NCBI GenBank assembly: GCA_029582165.1
Contig: CM055876.1
Location: forward strand, 17,206,501-17,270,500
Direction of reading: 5' to 3'
Source of the DNA: Portulaca oleracea
Taxonomy: Eukaryota; Streptophyta; Magnoliopsida; Caryophyllales; Portulacaceae
DNA: 64,000 nucleotides
The number at the start of each line of letters is the position of its first letter. Positions within the stretch are counted from its first letter, which is position 1. Under the pieces are notes generated by a model. It was given only the letters and a program-made list of their open reading frames with translations, had not been told where the DNA came from and searched no databases. The position numbers and the translations under genes were made by a program. Shown piece by piece: positions 31,418 through 41,916 of this stretch.

Positions 31418-33333
31418 CTTCTACCTATGAGCATGTGACGTGCATATGAGTTGCCATATGATAACCTCCGCCCTTGTCTTTTGAGTTGAGAAAGAAGAGG
31501 ATCTTCAGGGGAGACCTGATTGTCATTACCGGCCGTTGGTGTTGGGTTAGGAACAGTCACTAGGGTGGTGGTGTTCCTTTGGTTATGGCGACAAGACTGA
31601 GTAAGAAATGCCACATCATCTGGTTCATCTTTCTCCATCCATTCTGTCTCGGGATGCTCATGCTCATCATCTTCGTCACTATCCCAAATACCATGGATGA
31701 ACAGACCTTCCGGGAACCCAACTATTTCGGGGACAAGTTGACCTTCTTCTACAATCAAAGTAGAGGGGTCGAAGCTGAAATCCCCACAGAAAATAGCATT
31801 TGCATGTTCAGGCATAGGGTTACTTTGATTATTTGGTTTCTTGGCAGCTTTTGGCATTGGCAACGTCCCTGCTCTAATCATGTCTTCTATCTTGTTCCTA
31901 GTCCAACATTTCTCAGTGTCATGCCCTCGGCAACGGTGATAGCAGTAAAATTGGTTGGCATCCCAATTTCTGCCTTTGATTTCCGGCTCCTCTTTCGGTA
32001 AGGGCAAAACCAAGATACCCTTCTTGACTAGACGGTCGAGAGCTTGAGAGTAAGGAACATCCAAAGGCGTATAAGTCTCATACTTCGGTACATAGGGCCC
32101 CTTGCGCTCAATAGAGTTAGTCTCCATAATCTTAGGAGGGTCGCTAGCCGCAGTAGTGGCCCTCCTGTTGGAGCTGAACCCTTTCCATCTAGGCGAAGCG
32201 GTCTTATCATTGTGCATCGCCTCTAACTGGACACAAATGTCCTTTAGGTAATGAAATTCCTTTACAACATGGTACCCCAAATGCTTGGATAGATTGCTCT
32301 TGAGTCCTTGCTTAAAGGTAGATAACTGCAGGCGAAGAGGAATTGTCTCGTTGATGTGGGACAACTTTGTATGCCATCTTTCAAAGTAATCCATAAAGGA
32401 CTCATCATCCCGTTGCTTCATGGCAGTTAAGTCATCCAACGTAGCTTGCTTCTTCTGCATGCGAGTGTAATCGTGGATAAAAGCTTTGAATAGCTCACTC
32501 CAGTTAGCTTTGATTTGGGGTGACAGTGCATGATACCATACCTTTGCTTCTCTATCTAGGGTGGATGGAAAGACAGTAGAGTATAAGTCAGTATCAATCC
32601 GATTCAAAGGTGTCAACCTCATGAACTCCTCAACATGATGAATAGGGTTCTCAGAAGGTTTGAACCTAATATTTGGCACTTCAACTTTGTCAGCTACCTT
32701 CAGGTTTGGTTGAACAGGCAATGGAACTTCCAAGTATTTGTCAGCAAAGGCCGGCACAGAGCTCATTGCTTTGGTGAGGCTTTCTAACTTCTGCTCAAGG
32801 GCCTTAATAGCGGGATCCCTTTTAGGTTTATACATTTTAGGCGTGTTAACCTTAGCCTTAGATATCCCTATTCCTCCAGAATCCGAGAATGTCTTGATGA
32901 TTTCAGGTTCGGATTCATATCCTTGCATTTCTTCATCATCCTCTTCAACATTCAGCCCTAACTTGCTGTTGATCTTAGTGATGGCCTGCAACATACCATC
33001 CATTACTTGTTGTTGTTCACTCAGCCTTTTGCTCATCTTTTGTTCATGCTCTAGACCATTAGCGAATACAAGACCTTGCATTTTGGTATAAAGCTCATCC
33101 AAATGCTTTGTGATGTTGGCTTCGGCACTTTGGATCGGTACTTCTTTGAATTGTTTGCCACACATGATGCAGTCACTAGTTGCAGATGGATCGTAATGTG
33201 GGTTCGGAACCAAACGACCAGTTCGTGGATCTCGAATGCGGGCTCGGAGTCGATCACCAATGATGCCTGCATGGAAATTCAAAGTTAGCACACTCGATGA
33301 CATACTCTGACACGTACTACCCGATGCATGCAT
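31330..33333 (-). CDS. Tat element gag
   Basis: 667 codons without a stop. A Gln/Glu-rich N-terminal part, then the retrotransposon gag domain (IRFKPSENPIHHVEEF, STLDREAKVWYHAL, RQDDESFMDYFERW-like, FKQGLKSNLSKHL; about residues 220-390), then a nucleocapsid-like zinc motif CYHRCRGHDTEKC (about residue 470). Packages RNA into particles. The C-terminal 30 residues overlap the protease frame. The exact start is uncertain: this ATG may not be the first codon used. Strand and order fit the 5' LTR at 34662-36194. Confidence 0.88.
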   Translation of the reverse strand: MHASGSTCQSMSSSVLTLNFHAGIIGDRLRARIRDPRTGRLVPNPHYDPSATSDCIMCGKQFKEVPIQSAEANITKHLDELYTKMQGLVFANGLEHEQKMSKRLSEQQQVMDGMLQAITKINSKLGLNVEEDDEEMQGYESEPEIIKTFSDSGGIGISKAKVNTPKMYKPKRDPAIKALEQKLESLTKAMSSVPAFADKYLEVPLPVQPNLKVADKVEVPNIRFKPSENPIHHVEEFMRLTPLNRIDTDLYSTVFPSTLDREAKVWYHALSPQIKANWSELFKAFIHDYTRMQKKQATLDDLTAMKQRDDESFMDYFERWHTKLSHINETIPLRLQLSTFKQGLKSNLSKHLGYHVVKEFHYLKDICVQLEAMHNDKTASPRWKGFSSNRRATTAASDPPKIMETNSIERKGPYVPKYETYTPLDVPYSQALDRLVKKGILVLPLPKEEPEIKGRNWDANQFYCYHRCRGHDTEKCWTRNKIEDMIRAGTLPMPKAAKKPNNQSNPMPEHANAIFCGDFSFDPSTLIVEEGQLVPEIVGFPEGLFIHGIWDSDEDDEHEHPETEWMEKDEPDDVAFLTQSCRHNQRNTTTLVTVPNPTPTAGNDNQVSPEDPLLSQLKRQGRRLSYGNSYARHMLIGRRCWMLLQHSLYHLRQLPKRWLLMLLPNRR

Positions 33334-34640
33334 GCCCTAAGAGACCTATGTGATCCTAACTGACTCGACACATATATGCTGACACAACGGTCTCCCCCAC
33401 TTTTCTGGAGTGCATGACCTAACTCTATATGGACCTATGGACAAAGCATTATAAACGACCGAATAAAGTCAAACATAGCAAGCGAGACATAAATTGATGG
33501 GTTCAAGTCAGTGTTTCTCAATTCGGATGGGCTCACACCACAAGACGGCCGTTTTAAGGAGAATCCGTAAATTGGCCCAACAACTTAGACAGCTCAAGCC
33601 ATAATGACTATGAAGCGGACTAGAATAATGCTTAACAAGACTGACAACCCGTTCTTTTTTCTTCCTTTTTATTTTTTTTTTAGTCGAGGAAAATGGATAT
33701 TGTAAAGGATTGAATAAAATCAACAATAAGCGAGTCATAATTAATTTATTGGTTTAATCAACAAATCCAATAAGGTTGGGCCTAAAAACGAGCCGACCAT
33801 AACAAATGGTGGATTTACTAATTAAATCGACAAATCAATTTTCTCGAGCTTAGTGATTATTATGCAATCTAAAACGTTATCCATTAACTTTGTTGGACCT
33901 TTTAATTCACTTTTTTTTGGACCTTTGTTAAGAGAATTTCGTAAAGGGCCATATAATATCATCAAGAGTGAGTCGATTTTTATTTATTAATTAAAATAAT
34001 CACCTTTCTAGCATGAATGGGCCCTTCCACTTAGGCTAACCATGATGCCTTTGGAGTTAATTATTCTAATTAATAAGTAATTATTTTCTCAACCCAATGA
34101 ATTTTATATGGACTAGAATAAAACCTCTAAACTAGGGTCGACTCTAAAACAAAAGGAAAAGGGGAAGGGGGTAGCACATAGCACATAGCACATAGCACAT
34201 AGCACATAGCACATAGCATACGCATGAAGGGACACCCTAAACCAAAGCTCTATGTTCATGGATTTTTCTATGGTTGGATTTCATGGCCTACCGCACGTTT
34301 TCATCTCCGCTCTCCGTACCTGAGGGTAGGGAGTGTGAGGTATTTCTCAAAGAACTTCAAGGAAGCCCTATGAGTGTAACGCGAGGAGAGAGGGGACCAA
34401 ATGCTTGGCCATGTAGAGTGCATCCCACAAGTAGTGACCCGGCCACTCTCGAGGGAATCACCAAGGTATAACTTATCCGTCGCCTTTGTGCTAACGTGTC
34501 AAAAGACGCGATTAGTGGCCTGGTATGCAAAGGATGCCTAAAAAAAAGAATTATAAAATCGCGACATAATCAACTTCTCCCTTTTACAATTTCAAATTAA
34601 TTCGATTTTTTCAAGTTTCACCCTCTTTTTAAGTTTTAAG
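33334..34640 (-). other. 5' leader of Tat element
   Basis: About 1.3 kb between primer site and gag, T/A-rich, no convincing ORF. It contains a 7-bp minisatellite (34172-34218). Ogre-type elements carry an extra ORF here; none is visible. Confidence 0.6.
34172..34218. repeat. (AGCACAT)n minisatellite
   Basis: The 7-bp unit is repeated between six and seven times without change, in the leader of the Tat element. Confidence 0.97.
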
Positions 34641-34659
34641 TGCCCAGTGGAGTCGCCAA
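34641..34659 (-). promoter_or_regulatory. tRNA primer-binding site of Tat element
   Basis: The - strand reads TGGCGACTCCACTGGGCA, starting 2-3 bases after the 5' LTR end. TGGCGACTC is the usual Tat primer site; I believe it pairs with a tRNA-Arg 3' end but have not checked. Confidence 0.7.
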
Positions 34660-34661
34660 TC

Positions 34662-36194
34662 TGTAGGACTCCAGAGAAAGTGACCCTTTTTCCATGATGC
34701 GCTACTTAATTGATCGGGAGCCGACTAAGGTTGCTTAATCCTTAAATAAGGATATTTTTATTTTCGAAATTCATTTTCGGGGGGAACTTTTATTTATTTT
34801 ATAATTCCGTTTTTATTATTTAACCATTCAAAATTACACCGAAATAATCTTAAAATGATTCATTTTGGCCCAAATACCAGATCCAGGCCCAACAGAAGGC
34901 AAACGGGTCGCCATGGACTGCTAAAACCCGCGCGGGTTTTATGTGTCCATGGACCGGACCGTGCCTTTCTTTGGGCCAGAGAATATGGGCTGAAACTGGG
35001 TTTTATCAATTTCTGACCCATTTTCTCTCGGTTTTAGCCTTGGATTAGTGTATGGAAAATACTAAATCATTTTTAAGTATTTTGGTGTAAATCCGTACGT
35101 TTAAAATAATTAAACGGGTTATAAAAGAATTAAGAGTCGCCAGTCGATTTAAGGAAACCGACAAACCCTAAATTAATAAAAATGACTCCGGTCTACGAAA
35201 CCTGACTCTAAGTTCGGGGATAAGGTTACGAATTCGAAAATTATAAGAATTCTCGAATTCGCCTGTTAGAAAATAGACTCTACTAAAATCGACATTAAAA
35301 TGAAAGAGAGCGGGGAGAAGTTTAATTAATTTCGCAAATTTATATTCCTAAGCATGCAATATAAAGAATGGAGTTTTTGTTTTATAAAGGTATGCACATA
35401 CAACGTAAATAAAAGACAAATTACATGATTAAATAATAATAACGAAAAGAAACATGAAACCGAACCTCTTTCATTTAAAAGCCCGAATGCGCCGATCGAA
35501 ATACCTTGACTTCCCTTGACTTGATGGATGAAGGACGATTATAAGAGGATTAGAATGGTAGTGTGTGGATGATTTTTTTGGTGGAGTTATGGTAATGAGA
35601 ATAGTGAGAATGATGGAAGTATGATGAGAGTTTAGGAGAGTAAGGCTATAATTATGGTGATAGTTGGTGATTTAAGTATAATGGAGGTGGTTTATGAGAG
35701 TTGTTGATGAAGAATGAAGGGAATGGAGGGGGGTATTTATAAGTGAAGGAGGGTAGTGTTTAGGATGGTAATGGAGGGACACATCCCTTGGATCATGCCC
35801 TCCATCCCATGCAAGCAGATAACCCGCGCGGGTTATCAGAAGTCAAAGGAAAAGTCAATTCACGTGGCTAAAATCAGGAGCTTTGCATGGGATTTTTGGC
35901 GCCAGCTTTGGAAGAGAAAACCCGCGCGGGTTTTCTATCTTTCATGCGGATCGCTGACGTGGACTGATCAAAACAATGTGTCTTGATCAAGAGAAAACCC
36001 GTGCGGGTTTTGTAGCTTCTAGGTCGGGGCGCGCCTTGGGCTGGTTCTGTTTCTGGGCCGCCTTTGATTAAACAAAACCCATGCGGGTTTTGTTCCGAGT
36101 ATTGGGCCGACTTGGGTTTGTTTTGCTTGTTACATAGTCCAAATGATTTTATTGACAAACCAGGATTATATCGATGCAAATCCTGGTGTCCACA
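34662..36194 (-). repeat. 5' LTR of Tat element
   Basis: 1533 bp, + strand ends TGTAGGACT and GTGTCCACA. Palindromes at 34922-34941, 35818-35837, 35915-35936, 35994-36011 and 36073-36092. TATA box on the - strand at 35734-35741. The copy equivalent to 18494-18517 has lost its left arm. Confidence 0.95.
35818..36092. promoter_or_regulatory. palindrome array in Tat 5' LTR U3
   Basis: Copies at 35818 (GATAACCCGCGCGGGTTATC), 35915 (perfect; 22 bp with outer bases), 35994 (AAAACCCGTGCGGGTTTT) and 36073 (CAAAACCCATGCGGGTTTTG), spaced 97, 79 and 79 bp. They start 77 bp upstream of the TATA box in element orientation. Confidence 0.9.
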
Positions 36195-38375
36195 GACCCC
36201 AAAGTTTCAAACTTATTCTTTGCGGACGACATCATGCTATTTGCGGAAGCTTCTAATGAGCAAGCAAGGGTCGTTAAAAACTGCCTGGATTCTGTGAAAT
36301 TTCAGGTCAAAAAGTCAGTTTGCAGAAGTCCAATATTTGTTTCTTGCCCAACACTTCTCTTGAGGTGCAAGATAGTGTGAGCAACATACTGCGATTTTGC
36401 CTAACGGATGATTTGCGAAAATATCTCGGGGTCCCGACCTTGCATAAATGGGTGACCAAAGCTACTTACCAAGGAGTGCTCGATAGAATTGATGGCAGGC
36501 TTGCAGGATGGAAAATGAAATATCTCTCTTTAGCGGGCCGAATAACGTTAATTAAATCGACTATTAACGCAATTCCGGTCTACGTAATGCAAATGGAAAA
36601 AGTCCCAAGGTCCGTTTGTGATGAGATTGACAGAAAAATTAGGATATTATTATGGGGCGGATTGAATGGTAATCGACGAGTCCATCTTGCTAACTGGAAG
36701 CTTGTCACCATGAGCAGAGAAAGAGGCGGTTCGGGATTAATTGCTATGAGGAATCTTAATGATGCTTATTTAGTGAAGCTTGGATGGAGATTCTTAACTA
36801 ATGAAGGAGATCTCTGGGAAAAAATCTTGCAAGGTAAATATTGCAAGAATGAATTAAATTCGGAAATCAATGACCTTGCCCCCCACTATAAAGCTTCCAA
36901 TAGTTGGAATGGGATTGCAAGCACATGACTTTTTTTGTCCCAAGGTACCATGGTTTTCCTAGGAAATGGAAAAACAACTAGGTTTTGGTTGGATAAGTTG
37001 GCAGATTCCGAGCCTCTCATCAACCTAGCGATCTCTCCGATTACCGAAGGGGAAAGCAACAACATACGTGGTAGCCGACTACTGAGATAGCAATACGAGA
37101 TAGAAATTGGCGGAGTTCACGTAGAGACTGCCCAACTCGGCCTTCCAAAAGATCACCCGTCTCGAGCTTGCTGAAGAAGGGGTAGAAGACAATTTCATCA
37201 GGGCGAACTTACCGACTGGTGACTTCAAACTATCTTTGGCACTTGAAATTATTCAAGGGCCTGCTGAAGATGACGATAAAGGAGAGGCAGAGTGGAGTCG
37301 TATATGGAAACTCCTTGTTCCACAATGGTGAGGGTGTTTCTTTGGTTTCTTTGGCATAACAAACTTCTAACGCAGAAAAACCGGATGAAATGAAGCATGA
37401 AGGACACTGGTGCTTGTACAGAATGTGGCGACACCATGGAAGATCTCGAGAATTTATTCCGGTAGTGTCTGAAGGCGCGATTTGTGTGGGCTGAAATGGA
37501 GGTAGTTGGCTATGGTGCAAATGGCTTCAATCAACCCTTAAAACAATGGCTGCTGAATAGTATCATGCCGACATCTCAGGCTGATCAAGGCCCGGTGGCG
37601 TTTGCTATCATTCTATGGAACATTTGGCTTTGGCAGAACCGGCGCTCGTTCGACCGACCTACTGACATCCCATACAATCAAGGCCAATGGCTGCTGGACG
37701 AGATTGCTTGAGTTCGGGAAACATTCAAGAGAGATGATGTGCGTGTATCGACGTGCGGTTTCTACATCAGAGACCCCAATGAGCACATGCTGCACAGGAT
37801 TGAGCCGGGACTTGGTGAGTTCCAACTATGTACTGATGGTTCGGCCCGAGGAGACCCAAAAATCGGAGGAGCGGGTAGTGTGATCCGAGGGGCGGGAGGC
37901 AACTCGGTTGCTGGGTTTGTCAAATGCTTGGGTGTACAACCCCCTATAATGGTGGAACTTCATGCTGTTGTTGAAGGCCTCAAGTTGGCGAAGGGACTGG
38001 GTCTTAAGCGACTTGAACTATGGGTAGATTCCCTCACAGTCCATCATATGATCACAGGAGAGGGTCGTTATGCAAATGCGGGACTCAACAATCTGATAGC
38101 GCAATGCAAGATGTGGCTCAAAATGTCATATTGGAAGGTCGATGTTGTTACCTGCTATCGGGAAGCGAATCAAGTTGCTGATAAGCTCGCCAAAATAGTT
38201 GTAGAGAGAAATAACCCAAATATTGAATACTTCGATGAACCACCTGTTGAGGTTCAATATCTGTTACACGCGGACCGCATGAAGGCCCGTGGAATTTACA
38301 CTATGTAACGCTTTCATTTCAGTTTGAATAAATTAGGGCTTGCCCCTCCGTTTCCACCAAAAAAAAAAGAAAAGG
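36195..38375 (+). mobile_element. L1-type LINE, 3' half with poly(A) tail
   Basis: Starts with the second copy of the target duplication (GACCC, 36195-36199) and continues the RT of the LINE left at 18156. It ends in an A-rich tail at 38359-38375 after a short 3' UTR. Confidence 0.92.
36200..38308 (+). pseudogene. LINE ORF2, C-terminal part (RT end, RNase H)
   Basis: Begins with the RT active site LFFADDIMLFAEA (about 36205-36245). With one copy of the target duplication counted, the frame is the same as that of the left half. Next come YLGVPTLHK and the L1 thumb/zinc-finger region (36320-36928), a degraded region (36930-37700) and an RNase H domain (FQLCTDGSARGDPKIGGAG, ELHAVVEGLKLA, WVDSLTVHHMI, REANQVADKLA; 37739-38308). 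Several frameshifts and stops lie between. A C-terminal RNase H is typical of plant L1 elements. Confidence 0.9.
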
Positions 38376-38429
38376 TTAACTTCATTACTAGGAGTTAAAC
38401 ACATGAGCGGTCGCTATTGAACCATTGTA

Positions 38430-38681
38430 CTCCCTATTTCATATTAATTATTGTCTTTAGAAATTATACTGTCAATTTTTAAAAAATTTAACCATAAATT
38501 TCTCAATAGACACAATGATTTATTATACAAAATTACTAGTATTAGATATGTAACTAAAAATATTATCCTAAAAACATAATATTGCAATTGTTAATAAAAT
38601 ATTATATAAAAATTTATTAATCAAAGGTGACATTAAAGTACGCCACAATTAGTTAAATGACAATCAATATTCAACGGGGAG
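38430..38681. mobile_element. degenerate Stowaway-like MITE
   Basis: Left end TA|CTCCCTATTTCATATTAATT; right end resembles its inverse (GACAATCAATATTCAACGGG GAG near 38659-38681). About 250 bp, AT-rich interior, as usual for the family. The right end has diverged, so the border is approximate. Confidence 0.5.
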
Positions 38682-38769
38682 ATCAGTATATGTTTCATTT
38701 CTATTGAGTATTGAGTAATGTGAGCTTTAACTATTAGTACTGTCAGCTCTTTTTTCATTTTTTGTGAGA

Positions 38770-39165
38770 TTATACCATAGTGGAAACTCTTTTCAACTAT
38801 GGTAGTTGAAATGTATAAATACATTTAATTCTATCTTTAGAAAAAGGTGAAATTAATATATTCATTTAATGACATATTACAATAAGTAATCTTATTGGTT
38901 GAGATATAAATTTTGACAAAATTTAATATTTTTGGGGAGATTCTGCCATAATTGATTTTTTTCAACTATCATACTTGAAAAGTGCAAGTACAATTGATTC
39001 TACCACAAAAAATCGAAATCAATGTATGTTGACCAATGTAACTTGTCGCAACAACAGACCGAGACATAAATCATTTCAGTGAATGTAATTTATTTTTGTT
39101 AAATTAATGATATGAAACTTTCAACTACCATAGTTGAAAGAAAAATCAACTATGGTGGAATTTTC
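38770..39165. mobile_element. MITE-like inverted repeat element
   Basis: TTCAACTATGGTAGTTGAA (38793-38811) with CCATAGT upstream is repeated in inverse order at 39119-39163. A third related motif lies at 38942-38985. No coding capacity. The family is not recognised. Confidence 0.5.
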
Positions 39166-39738
39166 ATTTTTGTTTTAAAAAGAGAAAAAGTTGACGGCTA
39201 GAAACATATAATAGAGCAAGAGAGAGTGGTGTACTCTTTCTGATGAACCTAAAACTTTCAAGTTTTTGACCATGAGTGATGACCCATTAACCCATTTGAC
39301 GATAAAGTTCTCTCATGACTATGAGGTTTTAAATTGCAATTAAACATGAAACCCAGATGGTAGACTTGGCAGTACAAGTGCCATTTTTTTTTTCCAGTTG
39401 CCCTACCTCTGCCCATCTCCGCTTACCACGACCTGCGTCACCACCACCATCACCTGCACCCACCACTCTGGTGCCAGAAGCCTCCTCCGATCACTCTCAA
39501 CATTGACGAGCGACGCCCAGAGTACCCCTTTCTCTCTTATGAATCCCCCTAACCCTCTCAAACCTCGACATGTCTTTTCGGATGTCTCAAAGGGGAACCA
39601 CGGTTCGCCTTTGTAGATATCCGTGGATATCAACGAAGGAGAACTGTGGTTCTCCTTTGGAGACATCCAGAAAAGACTTGGATTGCTGATGGTCATGGCT
39701 TTCTTCTCCATCCGGAAAAGGCTTGCTCTCATCGTCAT

Positions 39739-40395
39739 TGTTGGGGAGATCCAGGCGGGAGCCCACTTCAACCAAGGCCGGAGCCCACTTCAACCTAGGC
39801 CCGTGGTACATAAGTTAAGTGAGGTTCCATCTTAAAACCAATTGGAGTTAAGAGGAGTAGTCCACTTGACATTATATACCATGTCCTTTTCCATTACTTT
39901 TCCGATGTGGGACATTTTACTCATGGGTGAGTCCCAACAATCTCCCCATTCACACATGAGTCTCTCCCCCTTGATCGGAAGCCTCTTTTTTCTTGCCAAG
40001 GTTTGTTTCAAGTAACCATCAAGAGCCCATCATAGATGCATCATACTCTACATAGTCGCACCCTACTCCATCTGAGTCTCATGGCCCCACTTTATGCCTT
40101 CAGGAGACCCAACCGCGCGTATGCCATGGTCCCTGCTCCTATCCATGGTGATTTTTACGGGACCACCGTCCCGCACCTTGTGCCCAGCCGAACGAACCAT
40201 CAGCTCTGATACCACTTGTTGGGGAGATCCAAGGCGGGAACCTACTTCAACCAAGGCCCATGGTACACAAGTTAAGTGAGGTTCCATCTTAAGATCAATT
40301 GTTGTTAAGAGGAGTAGCCCACTTGACTTATATACCATGTCTTTTTCCTTTACTTTTCCGATGTGGGACATTTTACTCATGGGTGAATTCCAACA
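39739..40395 (-). mobile_element. TRIM (miniature LTR retrotransposon)
   Basis: Two LTRs, 39739-39939 (201 bp) and 40217-40395 (179 bp), both TGTTGGGGAGATCC ... CCAACA. Primer site TGGTATCAGAGC on the - strand (40203-40214, initiator Met tRNA type) and a purine tract AATGGGGAGA before the left LTR. Perfect 5-bp target duplication GTCAT at 39734-39738 and 40396-40400. No ORF, as for TRIMs; it would move using other elements' proteins. The left LTR has a 22-bp internal duplication. Confidence 0.93.
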
Positions 40396-40526
40396 GTCAT
40401 CAATGACAACTCAAATTTAACTACCTTAAGCACCTTCCCTCTCCGACCATTACCATTCTACATTTCTATAGTTCCTACCAATTCCATTTTAGAAAAATAA
40501 TTGGGGGGGGGGGAGTCAAATCCGCT

Positions 40527-40762
40527 ATGGAAACGAGTCAAATTGCAACCCTAACGTGGAGCCGGTGGGTAGAACAGCGACAGGTTTATGGATCTAGGCA
40601 ACAACCGGGGCTTCGTACACCTTCGTGATCTACTCTCCAGCGCTGAAATCCTCTTAGTTATCCAACCAGTCCACCCTCGACACCATCTCCGTCTTCAAGG
40701 ACATCGATGCCAATGTCGGAATCGTTTCCGGCCTTTCCCTTGGACTTCTGCCCTACTGCTAG
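40527..40762 (+). pseudogene. captured fragment of a nodulin-like/MFS transporter gene
   Basis: An ATG at 40527 opens a short N-terminus (TLTWSRW). After a shift of frame, 40588-40762 reads GASYTFVIYSPALKSS, a stop, then NQSTLDTISVFKDIDANVGI. This matches the start of the plant nodulin-like domain, a 12-membrane-segment MFS-type transporter family in which the order is GxxYxFxxYSPxLK, QSTLDxxxxFKD, GANxGxxSGL. Only about the first 75 residues are present, with three stops. It lies between long inverted arms, the arrangement of a Pack-type transposon. Confidence 0.7.
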
Positions 40763-41217
40763 TTCCCAACATCTTGCTCTTCATCATTGGGAAAGTTAGG
40801 GATGTTGTCGTTGAGTAGGTTATCGTAACGTTGTGGGTGATCGTTGTCATCAGGTTGGATGTCTGCCAAGAAAAACCATGGTTCGCCTTTGTAGATATCA
40901 ATGGATATTTAAAATGGGCGAGCCATCTTCGTCTTCGCAGACATCCAGAAAAGACGCGTCAAAGTTTGAGAGGGTCCGGGGGCTCGAGAAGAGAGAAAGG
41001 AGTAGTGGTCTAGGCGTCGATCGTCGATGTTGGGAATGGTCAGAGGTAGTTTCCGCCGCAGGTGGGCGGACGTCCGAAGGTGGTGTTGGTGGTGACCCAG
41101 GTGATGGTGGGCGGAGAAGCGCAGAGACAGAGCAATTGAAAAGAAAAATAAAAAAATGTCACTTGTACTGCCAAGTCAATCATTTGGGTCACACGTTTAA
41201 TTACAATTTAGAGCGAA

Positions 41218-41487
41218 TGCTATAGTGTTCCAAACTTTTGGAATATAAGTGGGGGTCCACATTGTCCATAACATTTATAATTCCTATTTTTTGGAATTCT
41301 ATTTTATTCATTCTACAGTAATAGGAACTCATTTGGACTTTTTTATTTTAAATCTTTATTTATGAAACACACATTATAAATAAATTATTTTTATTTTTAT
41401 TTTTAATTCTATAAATATATCATAAAATATAAAAAAAGTAACTAAAACAAAGAGAATATAGTAATGCGTTCTTGAATGTTATAGCAC
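41218..41487. mobile_element. possible MITE
   Basis: Ends TGCTATAGTGTTCCAA and its diverged inverse CTTGAATGTTATAGCA (11 of 15 matching), about 270 bp, AT-rich. It abuts the long-TIR element on the left. No target duplication confirmed. Confidence 0.35.
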
Positions 41488-41916
41488 CCGCAATGGTGAG
41501 GGTAAGTTTTACTCACAGGATGATGTGGAAGTAGTGGAACCCACTAAGAGAGTTTGAGTTTGAGTATTTGATTTCCAATGGTGAGGGTGAGTTTGGTTTA
41601 AATAAATAAAAAAAAAGTGTAGGCCCCACATGTAATAATTAAAATTTTTTAAATAATTTGGTTGTTTTGATTTATTCTATTTAATTACTTTTACATAATA
41701 CATATAATAAAACAAATGACTCTATAATAGTCAATAAATTATTATAATTATTTTTAAAATGTGGATAATTAAAACTCAAATTTTGGCATGACATTTAGAA
41801 ATAAATATAAAGCATAAAAATTTAAAAGCATGAACACTTTATTTAAAATTTAGTAAAGAGGTCTATAAAACACAATTCAATTTATTCTGCAACAAAAAAT
41901 TAAAATCAAACTCCAA

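Larger units (their letters stand above)
18157..36194 (-). mobile_element. Tat-clade Ty3/gypsy element with antisense genes (18.0 kb)
   Basis: Complete, in - orientation: 5' LTR 34662-36194, primer site, gag, protease, RT-RNase H, integrase, a roughly 7-kb region with two opposite-strand genes, polypurine tract, 3' LTR 18157-19704. Tat assignment rests on the great length, the second RNase H domain after RT, the integrase type, the primer-site sequence and tandem repeats next to the polypurine tract. By eye the LTRs differ at about 2-4% of positions in the stretches compared, so insertion was fairly recent. I see no extra ORF before gag as in Ogre elements, so I do not call it Ogre. Confidence 0.9.
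39330..41210. mobile_element. Mutator-like long-TIR element carrying a gene fragment
   Basis: Left arm 39330-39680 and right arm 40855-41210 are inverted copies: TAAATTGCAATTAAAC / GTTTAATTACAATTTA at the ends, then GACTTGGCAGTACAAGTG / CACTTGTACTGCCAAGTC, then matching CT-rich and ACATCC-containing stretches. Arms of about 350 bp suggest a Mutator-like or foldback element. The interior holds a host gene fragment and a later TRIM. No clear 9-bp target duplication was found, so the superfamily is a guess. Confidence 0.65.

Noticed and set aside
33334..34640. Ogre-type ORF1 before gag
   Set aside because: No open frame of useful length, so the element was assigned only to the Tat clade.
40203..40214. 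tRNA-like GCTCTGATACCA
   Set aside because: It is a primer-binding site complement in a TRIM, not a tRNA gene; no cloverleaf around it.
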